Source: Spirochaetales bacterium
GTDB taxonomy: Bacteria; Spirochaetota; Spirochaetia; Sphaerochaetales; Sphaerochaetaceae
Direction: 5' to 3'
Assembly (NCBI GenBank): GCA_012514185.1
Contig: JAAZAT010000081.1
Span: forward strand, 1-64,000
DNA: 64,000 nucleotides
Shown in pieces: positions 53,231 through 62,662 of this stretch. The notes beneath the pieces are model-generated. The model was not told where the DNA came from and made no database searches. It saw only the letters and a list, made by a program, of their open reading frames with translations. Made by a program: the position numbers and the translations under genes. Position 1 is the stretch's first letter. Every line of letters starts with the position of its first letter.

Positions 53231-53296
53231 ATAATTTCCGACGGCCTACGGAGTATAGGTCAGGGTATGTTCCATGCCCGTGTTACAAGGGGCGTT

Positions 53297-54169
53297 ATGC
53301 GCAGCAATTCATCCAAGCACCTGCTTCTCGTTTTCTCACTGTTTCTCTGTCTTATGCTTCCCCGTTTGGCAGCGAGAGGAAATGAGGAACAACCCATACA
53401 ACAAGAGCGTGTGAGGATTGTCAGCCTTTCACCCAATGTAACGGAAACCTTGTACGCCCTTGGGGCCGGATCATTGCTGGTCGGTCGCTCTGATTACTGC
53501 AATTACCCTGATGAGGCGACAGCGCTTCCATCAGTGGGAACCTTGTACAATCCCTCCCTCGAAATGCTTCTTTCACTGGAACCCACTCTTGTCATCAGCA
53601 GCGCCTTTGTTCCCGACCAATTTCTTGGGGCAGTGCAGAAAGCAGGCATTGAAGTTTTGGCCCTGCAAACCCAACAGGATTTTCAAGGGACCTATACGCT
53701 TATTCGTGAGATAGCAAACCGGGTGAACAAGCAAGCCGAAGCTGAATTGATGATTCTCTCCATGCAAAACGATGTTCGTACCACTGTACAGAAAGCAGAG
53801 CTTTTGCCGAAACCCACAGTCTATGTCGTTCTCGACTTTGGCTCCTTCGACTCAAGTGCCACCAAGGATACCTTTCTCAGCGAGATGGTCGGCCTTGCAG
53901 GAGGTATCAACATTGCTGATGACGCCCAAAACTGGACCTACAGCAAGGAACTGTTGATGGCCCACGATCCCGAGGTTTTACTTCTCAGCCCCAGGTGGGG
54001 GGAAACCGGAGAACAGACGCTCAAGGAATTCACCACTGCCAAGCCGTATGCAGACCTCAGTGGTTCCATCAGGCTCTTCGATGCAGACCTGATCAGCAGG
54101 CAGGGCCCCCGCAGTGCCAAGGCGCTTGCTGAGCTCTTTGAGCTCATCCATCAGGAGATGGCGCAATGA
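53297..54169 (+). CDS. btuF: Cobalamin ABC transporter substrate-binding protein (BtuF-like)
   Basis: Signal peptide; RIVSLSPNVTETLYALGAGSLLVGRSDYCNYPDEA; downstream of B12 riboswitch. Confidence 0.88.
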   Translation: MRSNSSKHLLLVFSLFLCLMLPRLAARGNEEQPIQQERVRIVSLSPNVTETLYALGAGSLLVGRSDYCNYPDEATALPSVGTLYNPSLEMLLSLEPTLVISSAFVPDQFLGAVQKAGIEVLALQTQQDFQGTYTLIREIANRVNKQAEAELMILSMQNDVRTTVQKAELLPKPTVYVVLDFGSFDSSATKDTFLSEMVGLAGGINIADDAQNWTYSKELLMAHDPEVLLLSPRWGETGEQTLKEFTTAKPYADLSGSIRLFDADLISRQGPRSAKALAELFELIHQEMAQ

Positions 54170-55146
54170 AGCGGATGCTGGTCCCCGTCCTGGCAGGTGC
54201 AGCCTTGGTTCTCATGCTCCTCTCTTTGACGTTGGGACCTTCAAACATCAAGCTCTCGGACACCGTGGCCATCCTGCTGGGAAAAGGTGCATCGGCTAAT
54301 AAAGCCTACATCATTCTTCAGCTCAGGCTTCCCAGAATTCTCTCATCCTTTCTTACTGGTGCAATCCTGGGACTCAGCGGAGCGGTTTTCCAGGCGGCAC
54401 TGCGCAATCCCATGGCTGATCCCTTCATCTTAGGCATCAGTTCGGGAGCTTCCTTCGGTGTGGCGGTCGCCCTCTTCATCGGTTTTGCACCGTTGTTCGG
54501 CCTACCGGTGAGTGCTTTGGTTGGAGCTCTTGGAACCACGCTGTGCATCGTAGCACTGGCCTCCAGGCGCAAGAGCAGCAGCACCACCTTGCTGCTCACC
54601 GGAGTTGCGGTGAACTACATCCTCTCTGCAGCTATGACGCTGCTCATGTTCCTCCACAAGGAACAATACCAAAGAATCCTCTTCTGGACCCTGGGAAGTT
54701 TTTCATCAAGCACCTATGGGCAGGTTGTTGTTGTTCTTCTTGCCTGGATCATCTTGTTCATCCCACTCTCCTTGCATCACCAAAGCATGGACATGCTCCT
54801 GCTTGACGAGCTTTCAGCACGGGCGGGTGGACTTTCCGTGAGAAGGACCCGCCTACTTTTTTTGCTGCTTGCTTCCTTTGCCACCGCCTTATGCGTCTCC
54901 TACTATGGAGTCATCGGCTTCATCGGCCTGATGGCACCCCATGCCACCCGCCTGATGATCGGCCCCAAGCATCAGAAGCTGTTGCTGCCATCGAGCTTGT
55001 TCGGGGGTCTGCTCCTGCTTGCCAGCGATACCATTTCCCGGATCCTGCTTCCCTCGGGAGAACTTCCGGTGGGAATCATCACCAGCCTGCTGGGTGTTCC
55101 TCTCTTCCTCTACCTGCTACGCCGCGGGAGGTACTTCTATGGATAG
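54166..55146 (+). CDS. btuC: FecCD/BtuC-family ABC permease
   Basis: LQLRLPRILSSFLTGAILGLSGAVFQAALRNPMADPFILGISSGASFG; GVIGFIGLMAPHATR. Confidence 0.93.
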   Translation: MKRMLVPVLAGAALVLMLLSLTLGPSNIKLSDTVAILLGKGASANKAYIILQLRLPRILSSFLTGAILGLSGAVFQAALRNPMADPFILGISSGASFGVAVALFIGFAPLFGLPVSALVGALGTTLCIVALASRRKSSSTTLLLTGVAVNYILSAAMTLLMFLHKEQYQRILFWTLGSFSSSTYGQVVVVLLAWIILFIPLSLHHQSMDMLLLDELSARAGGLSVRRTRLLFLLLASFATALCVSYYGVIGFIGLMAPHATRLMIGPKHQKLLLPSSLFGGLLLLASDTISRILLPSGELPVGIITSLLGVPLFLYLLRRGRYFYG

Positions 55147-55909
55147 CCTTGAGTTTTCGCACCTGTACGGAGGCTATGACACCCATTCGGTCTTTGAGGA
55201 TTTAAACCTGAAGCTGCCTAGTGGCACGTTCATCGCCCTGACAGGTCCCAACGGCAGCGGCAAATCGACGCTGCTCAAGTTCATCTACAAACAATTGAAG
55301 CCTGCAGCAGGAAACGTCTTGGTCGAAGGTCGCAATGTTGCTTCCCTCAGCCAAAAGGAATTGGCAAAACGGCTGGGGTTTGTCGCCCAGAACGGCAAGC
55401 TCGACTATGCTTTCACCGTCACCGAGGCAGTAAGCATGGGGCGGTATGCCTACGGGGGCGAGGATGCCGGCCACAGTGTAGAGCAAGCCCTGTCGGAGTG
55501 CGATATCGTGCACCTGAGGGACAAGCTGGTCACCGAACTCAGCGGCGGGGAGCTTCAGCGCGTGCTGCTTGCCCGCGCCCTCTGCCAGCAGGGCAGGATC
55601 TTGCTGCTCGACGAGCCGGTCAACCATCTGGATGTCAAGCATCAGCGTTCGATCATGGAGCTACTTGGCCGCTTGGTGGAGAAAGGGTATACGGTGGTAT
55701 GCGTTCTGCACGATTTGCTACTGGTTCAAATCTACAGCCAAACGGCTTTGGTGCTGCAACAAGGAAAGGTCGTGGCATACGGTCCCACCGAGACGGTGTT
55801 TACTGAAAGCCTGCTTCAAACCGTCTATGGCATCAAGGCCCACCAGGTTTATGACCCCACCCTCGAGAGGATGCTCTGGCTTCCAACCTACAAGGTTTCA
55901 TCACCATGA
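55139..55909 (+). CDS. btuD: ABC transporter ATP-binding protein (BtuD-like)
   Basis: LTGPNGSGKSTLLKFIYKQLKP; LSGGELQRVLLARAL; ILLLDEPVNHLD. Confidence 0.93.
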   Translation: MDSLEFSHLYGGYDTHSVFEDLNLKLPSGTFIALTGPNGSGKSTLLKFIYKQLKPAAGNVLVEGRNVASLSQKELAKRLGFVAQNGKLDYAFTVTEAVSMGRYAYGGEDAGHSVEQALSECDIVHLRDKLVTELSGGELQRVLLARALCQQGRILLLDEPVNHLDVKHQRSIMELLGRLVEKGYTVVCVLHDLLLVQIYSQTALVLQQGKVVAYGPTETVFTESLLQTVYGIKAHQVYDPTLERMLWLPTYKVSSP

Positions 55910-56577
55910 ATGCATTCCGCCTCTTTCTGCATCGCACCTACCGCAAGGTGGTGCGCATCATCCTCTCGCTGTCCTACGATTTCCAGACCTGGCAGGAGTG
56001 CGAGCTTCCAAGCGGTGCAAAGATTTTTTGTTCCAACCATTTCAGCAGCAGCGATGTGCATTTTGTAACCACGTTGATGACTGATGTACTGCATATCGTC
56101 ATCGGACCCGGTTTCGGGATTCCGGTAGTCGGCTCCTTTCTTGGTTGGACCGAGCAGATTCCCGCCCTTACCAAGGAAGACCGCGAAGAGGTGGTTGCTA
56201 AGGCTGTGTCCTATCTGAAAAAGGGGGAAAGCGTGTACATCTTCCCAGAAGGCGGATTGAATACCCAGGAGACCTTGATGGCTTTCAAACGGGGCGTCGC
56301 TGAGATCTACCTTTCCCATCCCTGCCCTGTCATTCCGATCGGCCTGATCGCCCCCAAACGACGGGTAAGAAACAAGATGAGCAGGACCGCCGGCAGAACC
56401 ATGACGGTGGTAAGCCGCAATTACTATGCAAATATCGGAAAACCGATGGAGTTCGAAGCGGCCCTTTCGGTGGCCGAGTTGGACAGGGACAAGGCTTGTC
56501 AGAACATTCTTGATGAGCTTGGCATACGAATCGAAGCTTTGATCGACGAGATCAAGACCGACAAATTCTGGAGTTGA
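55906..56577 (+). CDS. 1-acyl-sn-glycerol-3-phosphate acyltransferase family (PlsC-like)
   Basis: SNHFSSSDVHF (HX4D), YIFPEGGLN (FPEG), CPVIPIGLI. Confidence 0.82.
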   Translation: MNAFRLFLHRTYRKVVRIILSLSYDFQTWQECELPSGAKIFCSNHFSSSDVHFVTTLMTDVLHIVIGPGFGIPVVGSFLGWTEQIPALTKEDREEVVAKAVSYLKKGESVYIFPEGGLNTQETLMAFKRGVAEIYLSHPCPVIPIGLIAPKRRVRNKMSRTAGRTMTVVSRNYYANIGKPMEFEAALSVAELDRDKACQNILDELGIRIEALIDEIKTDKFWS

Positions 56578-57323
56578 CCATGGAAGACCTACAACGTGCA
56601 TTTTCCGAATTCAAGAACCAGGTAGAAGAGATTGCCGAGCATGCTGATTCGGTGCAGAAGCTGAGCTTCAAGGCAGAGCTGAAGAACGGCACTGCATTCC
56701 GGTTCAACTACAACGCCGATTCTTTCGGTCCCAAGCAAGCCTACCACCCGAATTCCGTGTTCAACGGCATAGTCGACTGTGTCTCCGCCTTGATCGCCAT
56801 ATGGCTGCTTTCCCTCTTCACGGTGCGGATGATGAAGGCCGGCAGCTATGAGCTCACCTTGGTCCTTGCTTTCTCGTTCATGGTTGCCGTCTTCATATTC
56901 TCAGCCCTCTATCACTTCATGCACCGACAGAAAAAAAGCTGCCTGGTTTTCTCCAATCTCAAGGAAATTGCCAAAATCCTGGCATTGGCACTTATCAACC
57001 TCACCATCGCCACCTTCTTCGATGCCGGGAACCTGCAAATCACCCAATCGCTCTCCTTGGCCCTGGTAGCTTTAAGCCTCTTGTTCCTCGTAGGAAGAAC
57101 CCAGCTTTCCCTGCAGGTAAGTCTTGTTCTTGCAGCCCTGCTTCCCCTGCTCTCTCTCATCGCATCCCTGTCGCTTGAGAGTGCGATCCGCACCCTGCTC
57201 TTCAGCCTCTGGTCGCTGGTTGCCTTGGTAAGCAAACCACAATCGCGCATGCGGACCACTTCGATTTTTGCCTTGGCCGGCCTGCTCTCCCTCGCATCTC
57301 AACTGAATGCAGTGATGATTTGA
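56574..57323 (+). CDS. Membrane protein, divergent hemolysin III/PAQR-like
   Basis: NSVFNGIVDCVSALIAIWLLSLF...FIFSALYHFMHR resembles HlyIII N-S-x3-G and S-x-L-Y-H motifs; about 7 hydrophobic segments. Confidence 0.5.
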   Translation: MTMEDLQRAFSEFKNQVEEIAEHADSVQKLSFKAELKNGTAFRFNYNADSFGPKQAYHPNSVFNGIVDCVSALIAIWLLSLFTVRMMKAGSYELTLVLAFSFMVAVFIFSALYHFMHRQKKSCLVFSNLKEIAKILALALINLTIATFFDAGNLQITQSLSLALVALSLLFLVGRTQLSLQVSLVLAALLPLLSLIASLSLESAIRTLLFSLWSLVALVSKPQSRMRTTSIFALAGLLSLASQLNAVMI

Positions 57324-57372
57324 CTTTTCAAGACCCTCTGTTGCCCCTATACTGGAACGCAGGAGGAGCCAT

Positions 57373-58341
57373 ATGAAACTAGGAATACTGGGAGCAGGCA
57401 ATATTGCTCGCAAGATGGCCGCTACAGTCAATGAAATGGAACATGTCGAGGCGCATGCGGTTGCATCCCGCGATTTGCAAAAGGCACGAGACTTCGCGCA
57501 AAAGTGGAATGTGCGCAAGGCGTATGGATCCTACGAGGAGATGCTCGGCGACCCGGAGATTGATTTGGTGTATGTCTGCACTCCCCATTCCCTGCATTTT
57601 GAGCATATGATGATGTGCCTTGACAAGGGCAAGCATGTTTTATGCGAAAAGTCTTTCACCATGAATGCCGACCAAGCAAGGAAGGTTCTGGCCTACGGCA
57701 GGGAAAAGAAGCTACTGGTCGCTGAAGCAATTTGGACACGGTATCTGCCCATGCGCTTGGTGCTCGATCAAATTTTAGAGCGGAGGGTCATCGGAGAGCC
57801 GCATGCCCTGACGGCCAATTTGTGTTATCCGGTCAAGGGAGTCAAGCGCCTGACCGATCCCGCCCTCGCCGGCGGAGCACTGCTGGATGTAGGCGTTTAT
57901 CCGATCAACTTTGCAATGATGGTATTCGGCAACAACATCGAGAGCATTGAATCGAGTTGCGTCAAGACCGACAGCGGAGTGGATGAATCCAACTCCATCA
58001 CCCTCACCTTCAAGGGGGACAAGATGGCGGTATTGCACTCCTCCATGGTGAGCACCTCGGACCGTCGCGGAGCCATCTTCGGCACCAGGGGATTCATCGA
58101 GTTCTTGAATATCAACAACTGCGAAGGAATCAACGTATACGATAGGGATTACAACCTGGTGGAGACCTACAAACCGTTCAAGTTCATCACCGGTTTCGAG
58201 CACCAGGTTGAAGCGTGCCGCAAGGCGATCGAGGAAGGAGCGCTTGAGTGCAAACAAATGCCTCACAGCGAAATCATCAAAGTCATGGAAGTGATGGATA
58301 CACTGCGCTCACAGTGGGGTATCCGCTTCCCAGGAGAGTAA
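57373..58341 (+). CDS. Gfo/Idh/MocA-family oxidoreductase
   Basis: MKLGILGAGNIARKMAATV; VYVCTPHSLHFEHMMMCLDKGKHVLCEKSF; GGALLDVGVYPINFA. Confidence 0.93.
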   Translation: MKLGILGAGNIARKMAATVNEMEHVEAHAVASRDLQKARDFAQKWNVRKAYGSYEEMLGDPEIDLVYVCTPHSLHFEHMMMCLDKGKHVLCEKSFTMNADQARKVLAYGREKKLLVAEAIWTRYLPMRLVLDQILERRVIGEPHALTANLCYPVKGVKRLTDPALAGGALLDVGVYPINFAMMVFGNNIESIESSCVKTDSGVDESNSITLTFKGDKMAVLHSSMVSTSDRRGAIFGTRGFIEFLNINNCEGINVYDRDYNLVETYKPFKFITGFEHQVEACRKAIEEGALECKQMPHSEIIKVMEVMDTLRSQWGIRFPGE

Positions 58342-58344
58342 GAG

Positions 58345-58839
58345 ATGGAATTGGAAGAGAGAATGGCGATCGTGGTGGCACAGGAAGAATTGCTCACATT
58401 CGAGACATTCACCTGCGAGGATGCATGGGAACTGGGAAAAATCTTTGTTGCCGATGCAATGGATAATGATTTGAAGATTGCCATCTCCATCAAGGCACTG
58501 AGTGGAAAGACCCTGTTCCATTATGCCCTTGAGGGAACCAATCTGGGCAACGACGGGTGGATCGACCGCAAGTTCCGTACCGTGCAGCATTTTGAGATGA
58601 GCACCCTTCGCTACTCGCTGTTTCTCAAGAAGCGTGGGGCAACCCTTGCCGAACGCGGCTTGGACCCCACCCAATTTGTAGCATGCGGCGGAGGATTTCC
58701 GATTTTCGTCGAAGGTGTCGGCTGTGTTGCAGCCGCCATGGTCTCCGGCCTCAGGGACGTCGAGGACCATGAAGTTTTGATTCGTTGCATCAGCAAGTAT
58801 TTGCTGGTCGATGATGTTCCGCGCTATCCGGTCGACTGA
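58345..58839 (+). CDS. Heme-degrading domain / UPF0303-HbpS-like protein
   Basis: WELGKIFVADAMDNDLKIAISIKALSGKTLFHYALEGTNLGNDGWIDRKFRTVQHFEMST; GGGFPIFVEGVGCVAAAMVSGL. Confidence 0.85.
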   Translation: MELEERMAIVVAQEELLTFETFTCEDAWELGKIFVADAMDNDLKIAISIKALSGKTLFHYALEGTNLGNDGWIDRKFRTVQHFEMSTLRYSLFLKKRGATLAERGLDPTQFVACGGGFPIFVEGVGCVAAAMVSGLRDVEDHEVLIRCISKYLLVDDVPRYPVD

Positions 58840-59405
58840 GCCTTGAGCAGGTGCATGTAGTACCTGCTTTCAATGTCGGCTTGGCCAAGCCCAAGCCTGT
58901 ACAGCATTTCCATCAGGAAGGTCCTCGCTTCGGGGACCTTCTTTTCTTCTTCAAGGACGAACTCCATTTCCAAGAACCAACCAAGCGGAGGGACTTCGAC
59001 CAGCTCGATGTGCAGAAACGGCAGGTCGGTTGAAACGGGACAGGAGTATGCATAGCCTCTCTTGGTCTTTCGGATATAGACCTCGTATCCGAGGGCCAGG
59101 CAGAACGCATGGGCCTGGTCGAACTGGCTGTCACTTGCTGTGAACTCCAGCTCTTGGTTCACCTCGATGCCGTCCTTGAGAGTCTTCAATTTTTTGGTAA
59201 ACACAATCTGTCCATCCAAGGCGGAAAAAGAGGGGCCGATGCTCTCTCTTCTGAGCCTGAAAAGAGCATCCTCGCCGGGAACGCAGTAGTAGACATCCTC
59301 CTTGATCTCGCAAAGAGGTGCAGAGATGCCGTTCAGTGCATCAAGCCTGCATTTCAGCTTTGCTTGGTCATGCACATGGGCTTTCAGCTCAACCTCATAG
59401 GCCAT
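58824..59405 (-). CDS. CYTH-domain protein (class IV adenylate cyclase-like)
   Basis: MAYEVELKAHVHDQAKLKCRLDAL; EDVYYCVPGEDALFRLRRES; TKKLKTLKDGIEVNQELEF; LEMEFVLEEEKKVPEA. Confidence 0.85.
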   Translation of the reverse strand: MAYEVELKAHVHDQAKLKCRLDALNGISAPLCEIKEDVYYCVPGEDALFRLRRESIGPSFSALDGQIVFTKKLKTLKDGIEVNQELEFTASDSQFDQAHAFCLALGYEVYIRKTKRGYAYSCPVSTDLPFLHIELVEVPPLGWFLEMEFVLEEEKKVPEARTFLMEMLYRLGLGQADIESRYYMHLLKAQSTG

Positions 59406-59406
59406 G

Positions 59407-60204
59407 TCAGTCCTTCCAGGGGAAAATCATGTTTTTCAATGAACGGTGTCCGACGCATTCGCGTTCCTCATACAACAGCTCATCCCACGGCAAGTGCTTT
59501 CTATCAGCGTCCTTGTGCTCCTCAAGGTAGTCATACTTGAGCATCAAGAGCTTGACTGCATCGCTGGATGCAAGGTGCATGCCGGTAATACCGGGGGCCA
59601 ACCCTGCAAGCAGTGCAGAGAATACCAGGTTTATCAGCTGGTAGACGGCAAAAAACAAGGTAAAGAAGAGATTGTCCAGCACAATGATGAAGCTTTTTTT
59701 CAGGGTTTTCAGCGGCCTGTCGCCTTGCATGAGAAAGAACAAGGGAAAGTAGTAGAACAGGGCAAACGTCAAGCCCATGAAGAGCCAGAACAAGAGGACA
59801 CTGAGCAGCATGCCGATTGCATTGCCGTAGCTGAGGTAGAATGGAATGACAAACAGGATGAGTGTTGCATCGAGGACGATCAACAGCCAGTACAACAGGG
59901 CATGGCGCCACGACTCCCTGATCCCCCGCTTGAAGCCCTCCCAGCCAGGTCGTTCATACTTGGCATAGGCATGCGTCGAAGCTGCGGCTCCGGCACTGTA
60001 GAAGGAGAACAATCCTGCACTTGCCAACAGCACTATCAAGGCAAGAGCTCCATTGGTGCCCAACAGCGACATGCCGCCCATGAAGGCAAGCAGAATCAAA
60101 AGAAATCCCAAGTTAAGGACAACCATCGAAATGAGGTTGTCCCAGCCATCGAAAAACGCTTTTTTTAGAAAGAATCCAGTCATGTTGTAAGAGTACTCAT
60201 ACAC
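59407..60204 (-). CDS. Hypothetical multi-TM membrane protein
   Basis: Multiple hydrophobic segments; 1 bp from the CYTH gene. Confidence 0.6.
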   Translation of the reverse strand: MYEYSYNMTGFFLKKAFFDGWDNLISMVVLNLGFLLILLAFMGGMSLLGTNGALALIVLLASAGLFSFYSAGAAASTHAYAKYERPGWEGFKRGIRESWRHALLYWLLIVLDATLILFVIPFYLSYGNAIGMLLSVLLFWLFMGLTFALFYYFPLFFLMQGDRPLKTLKKSFIIVLDNLFFTLFFAVYQLINLVFSALLAGLAPGITGMHLASSDAVKLLMLKYDYLEEHKDADRKHLPWDELLYEERECVGHRSLKNMIFPWKD

Positions 60205-60244
60205 GAGCTTGAAAGCAAGAGGGATTGGAAACGAGCTTTCCTAT

Positions 60245-60454
60245 TCAGTTGGTCAAAAAATCAAGGATGTTCCAGCCGGGCTGTTCACTCTGCTTGAACA
60301 GTTCGGTATACCCGCACTGTTTGCAACTGATGGTAACAAACCGTTTGTTCTGCACATCGAAAATCTTGGCGAAATTGCCCCCGGTAGCCTGGAAGCGGTC
60401 GCTTTCATACTGGGTGCAACCGCATTTGGGACACACATACTGTTGTTTTTCCAT
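60245..60454 (-). CDS. Small zinc-ribbon protein (COG3478-like)
   Basis: YVCPKCGCTQYESDRFQATGGNFAKIFDVQNKRFVTISCKQCGYTELF. Confidence 0.85.
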   Translation of the reverse strand: MEKQQYVCPKCGCTQYESDRFQATGGNFAKIFDVQNKRFVTISCKQCGYTELFKQSEQPGWNILDFLTN

Positions 60455-60549
60455 GGACTCTACTCTATCATGGAACAGCCGCAGAAAAAAGGGGTAAAAA
60501 CCCTCTTGACTAAACCAAAGGCCATTGGCTATAGTGCAAGAGTTGTTAC

Positions 60550-60622
60550 GGCGGCATAGCTCAGTTGGTAGAGCAAACGGCTCATATCCGTTCGGTCAGG
60601 GGTCCGAGTCCCTTTGCCGCTA
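60550..60622 (+). tRNA. tRNA-Met (anticodon CAT)
   Basis: GGCGGCATAGCTCAGTTGGTAGAGCAAACGGCTCATATCCGTTCGGTCAGGGGTCCGAGTCCCTTTGCCGCTA; anticodon loop CTCATAT; could alternatively be the Ile (lysidine) isoacceptor. Confidence 0.92.
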
Positions 60623-60627
60623 ATCAG

Positions 60628-60657
60628 AAGGCCTTCTTGGAATTCCAAGGAGGCTTT
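60628..60657 (+). terminator. Terminator after tRNA-Met
   Basis: AAGGCCTTCTTGG-aatt-CCAAGGAGGCTTT followed by CCCTTTCTC; convergent to the GH4 gene, whose stop codon is at 60665. Confidence 0.7.
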
Positions 60658-60664
60658 CCCTTTC

Positions 60665-62023
60665 TCAAGCCAGATATCCGAGCCAGCGGTTCTGCCTTTG
60701 GATCATCACATCGACCAGTTCAGCCAGATTCCTGACAGAATGCACCATCGGGCATGCGTGGAGTGCCTGGATGACGTACTCCTTTTTCTTGTGGAGGACG
60801 GCTTCTGCAGTCAGGTCGTACACACCACAGTAGGAGCGGAGCAGGGAAGCAAAGCCCTTGGGATAGGAATCGAATGTAATACCCTTCAAGCCCTTGGCAT
60901 AGACGCGTGCAGGTACTTCTACGGCGACCCATGGGGGCAGCTCCTTGATGAGGTTGTTGTTCATGATATTGACGGCTATCTCCTCATAGCCGCTGTTCTC
61001 CAAAATGCCTTCCAGGATATAAACCAGACGCTCGTGCACCTTCAATTCGATGGAGACCTTTGTCCGGGCTAGCATCATCCGATACAGAGTGTAGAAATCC
61101 TTGATCCCCTTGTGCTCTGCAAGGTCGGACGCCCAGCCGATGTATTCACCCAAATGGCTGTCCACCGTAATCGGCAGCAGCTTGTAGGTTTTGAGGATGT
61201 GGGCGAACAGCGTCCGGTCGGCCCAGGCCTTTTTGCTTGTCAGGCCCAAAGGCAATGCGCGCGAAGTGGAACCTTCGGTTTCAAACTCAGCTTGATGCTC
61301 CACAATATACGCGAGGATGTCGGAGTAACCCGGCTCCTTCTCAAAGAACGCCGGGGCTTTTGCAAGAATATCGGGATAGGCGTTCTTTCCTGAATCACGG
61401 TAGTGCGCCTCAAGCAGGACGCTGAAGTGGTTCAGCCCTGCACTGCGCAGCTCAAGATTGGAGAAGGGGGTGTTGAGAATCGACGGCAGATATCGTTCAA
61501 GACTTGCGATTTCATGACACATGCCGACGAACTTCAACTGCGGATGCTTTCTGAGGACAGTCGTGGTAATGGCGGTCATGGGATTTGAATAGTTGAAGAC
61601 CCAGGCGTCAGGACACAGGTTGACGACATCGTCGCAAATATCCATGATCGGAGGAATTATTCTCAGCGAGTGAAAGATTCCGCCCGGACCTCCGTTCTCC
61701 CCATACACCTGATTGATCCCGTACTGCTGGGGAAGCGTCCAATCCTCATCCCAGAGAACAAAGCGATTCCCCACCTCGATGGATATCACCACGACATCAC
61801 AACCCTGCAACGCCTGCTTGCGGTCGGTGGTGGCTTTTACGCTGAAGGGAAGCTGGTGCTCCTTGATAAAAACAGACGCAGCAGCATATACATCCGAGAG
61901 TGCTTTCTCATTGATGTCCACAAGCCAGATCTTGCTGCCGTAGAGCTTTTTACTCTGCATGAGATCACCGAGCGTACCCAAGCCAAACTGAGCGCTTCCA
62001 GCTCCAATGAGTACAATGTGCAT
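60665..62023 (-). CDS. GH4 family glycosidase (alpha-galactosidase/alpha-glucosidase-like)
   Basis: MHIVLIGAGSAQFGLGTLGDL; VNLCPDAWVFNYSNPMTAITTTVLRKHPQLKFVGMCHE; GLNHFS. Confidence 0.93.
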   Translation of the reverse strand: MHIVLIGAGSAQFGLGTLGDLMQSKKLYGSKIWLVDINEKALSDVYAAASVFIKEHQLPFSVKATTDRKQALQGCDVVVISIEVGNRFVLWDEDWTLPQQYGINQVYGENGGPGGIFHSLRIIPPIMDICDDVVNLCPDAWVFNYSNPMTAITTTVLRKHPQLKFVGMCHEIASLERYLPSILNTPFSNLELRSAGLNHFSVLLEAHYRDSGKNAYPDILAKAPAFFEKEPGYSDILAYIVEHQAEFETEGSTSRALPLGLTSKKAWADRTLFAHILKTYKLLPITVDSHLGEYIGWASDLAEHKGIKDFYTLYRMMLARTKVSIELKVHERLVYILEGILENSGYEEIAVNIMNNNLIKELPPWVAVEVPARVYAKGLKGITFDSYPKGFASLLRSYCGVYDLTAEAVLHKKKEYVIQALHACPMVHSVRNLAELVDVMIQRQNRWLGYLA

Positions 62024-62090
62024 ACTGTTTTGTCTCCTCTTGTACTACTATAGTATGGTTTTCCAGATCACGAAAGCCTATACTGGGACC

Positions 62091-62612
62091 ATGAGAATCT
62101 TCTATGCCCTCACTTTTGATGAGAAGACGCTGGACACAATTCAGGCCATCCAGGACAGCTTCGAAGAGCTGCTTGAAAAGGGCCGAAGAACGGCATCTTC
62201 CAATCTGCACCTTACCTTGAGTTTCCTCGGTGAGCAGGATCCTCGCTTGCTGCCTCTTTTCAAGGAAATAACATACAGGCTTCCCAGCAATCCGATCTGC
62301 CTGCAGTTCACGCATCTTGGACGCTTCGACAAGGCTGGAGGAAGCATCCTGTGGCTGGGAATGAACCACAATCCCGATATAGAGACAATCCAGGCGATGC
62401 TCGTCAAGGAGCTCAAGGCCAGCGGCATCAGGTTCTCCGATACTCCGTTCAATGCTCATGTAACCTTGTTTCGCAACGTCCGCCTGGCCAAGCTTCCACC
62501 TCTGTCGAGCTTTTGGGGCAACGCGCAGGCATTGCACCTGATGCACTCCCACCAAGTCCATTCAGTTCTCACCTATACGCCTCTGGCTTCTAACTTTTTA
62601 TTAGAAAAATAG
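62091..62612 (+). CDS. thpR: RNA 2',3'-cyclic phosphodiesterase
   Basis: MRIFYALTFDE; SNLHLTLSFLGEQ (HxT) and FNAHVTLFRNV (HxT). Confidence 0.92.
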   Translation: MRIFYALTFDEKTLDTIQAIQDSFEELLEKGRRTASSNLHLTLSFLGEQDPRLLPLFKEITYRLPSNPICLQFTHLGRFDKAGGSILWLGMNHNPDIETIQAMLVKELKASGIRFSDTPFNAHVTLFRNVRLAKLPPLSSFWGNAQALHLMHSHQVHSVLTYTPLASNFLLEK

Positions 62613-62662
62613 TTGGATTTTGCTTCATTGCATCGATCTTGTTTGTATGCTATGGTCAGGCC

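Noticed and set aside
60550-60622. tRNA(CAT) flank as possible integration site
   Set aside because: No integrase or duplicated tRNA 3' end nearby; flanking genes look like ordinary chromosome
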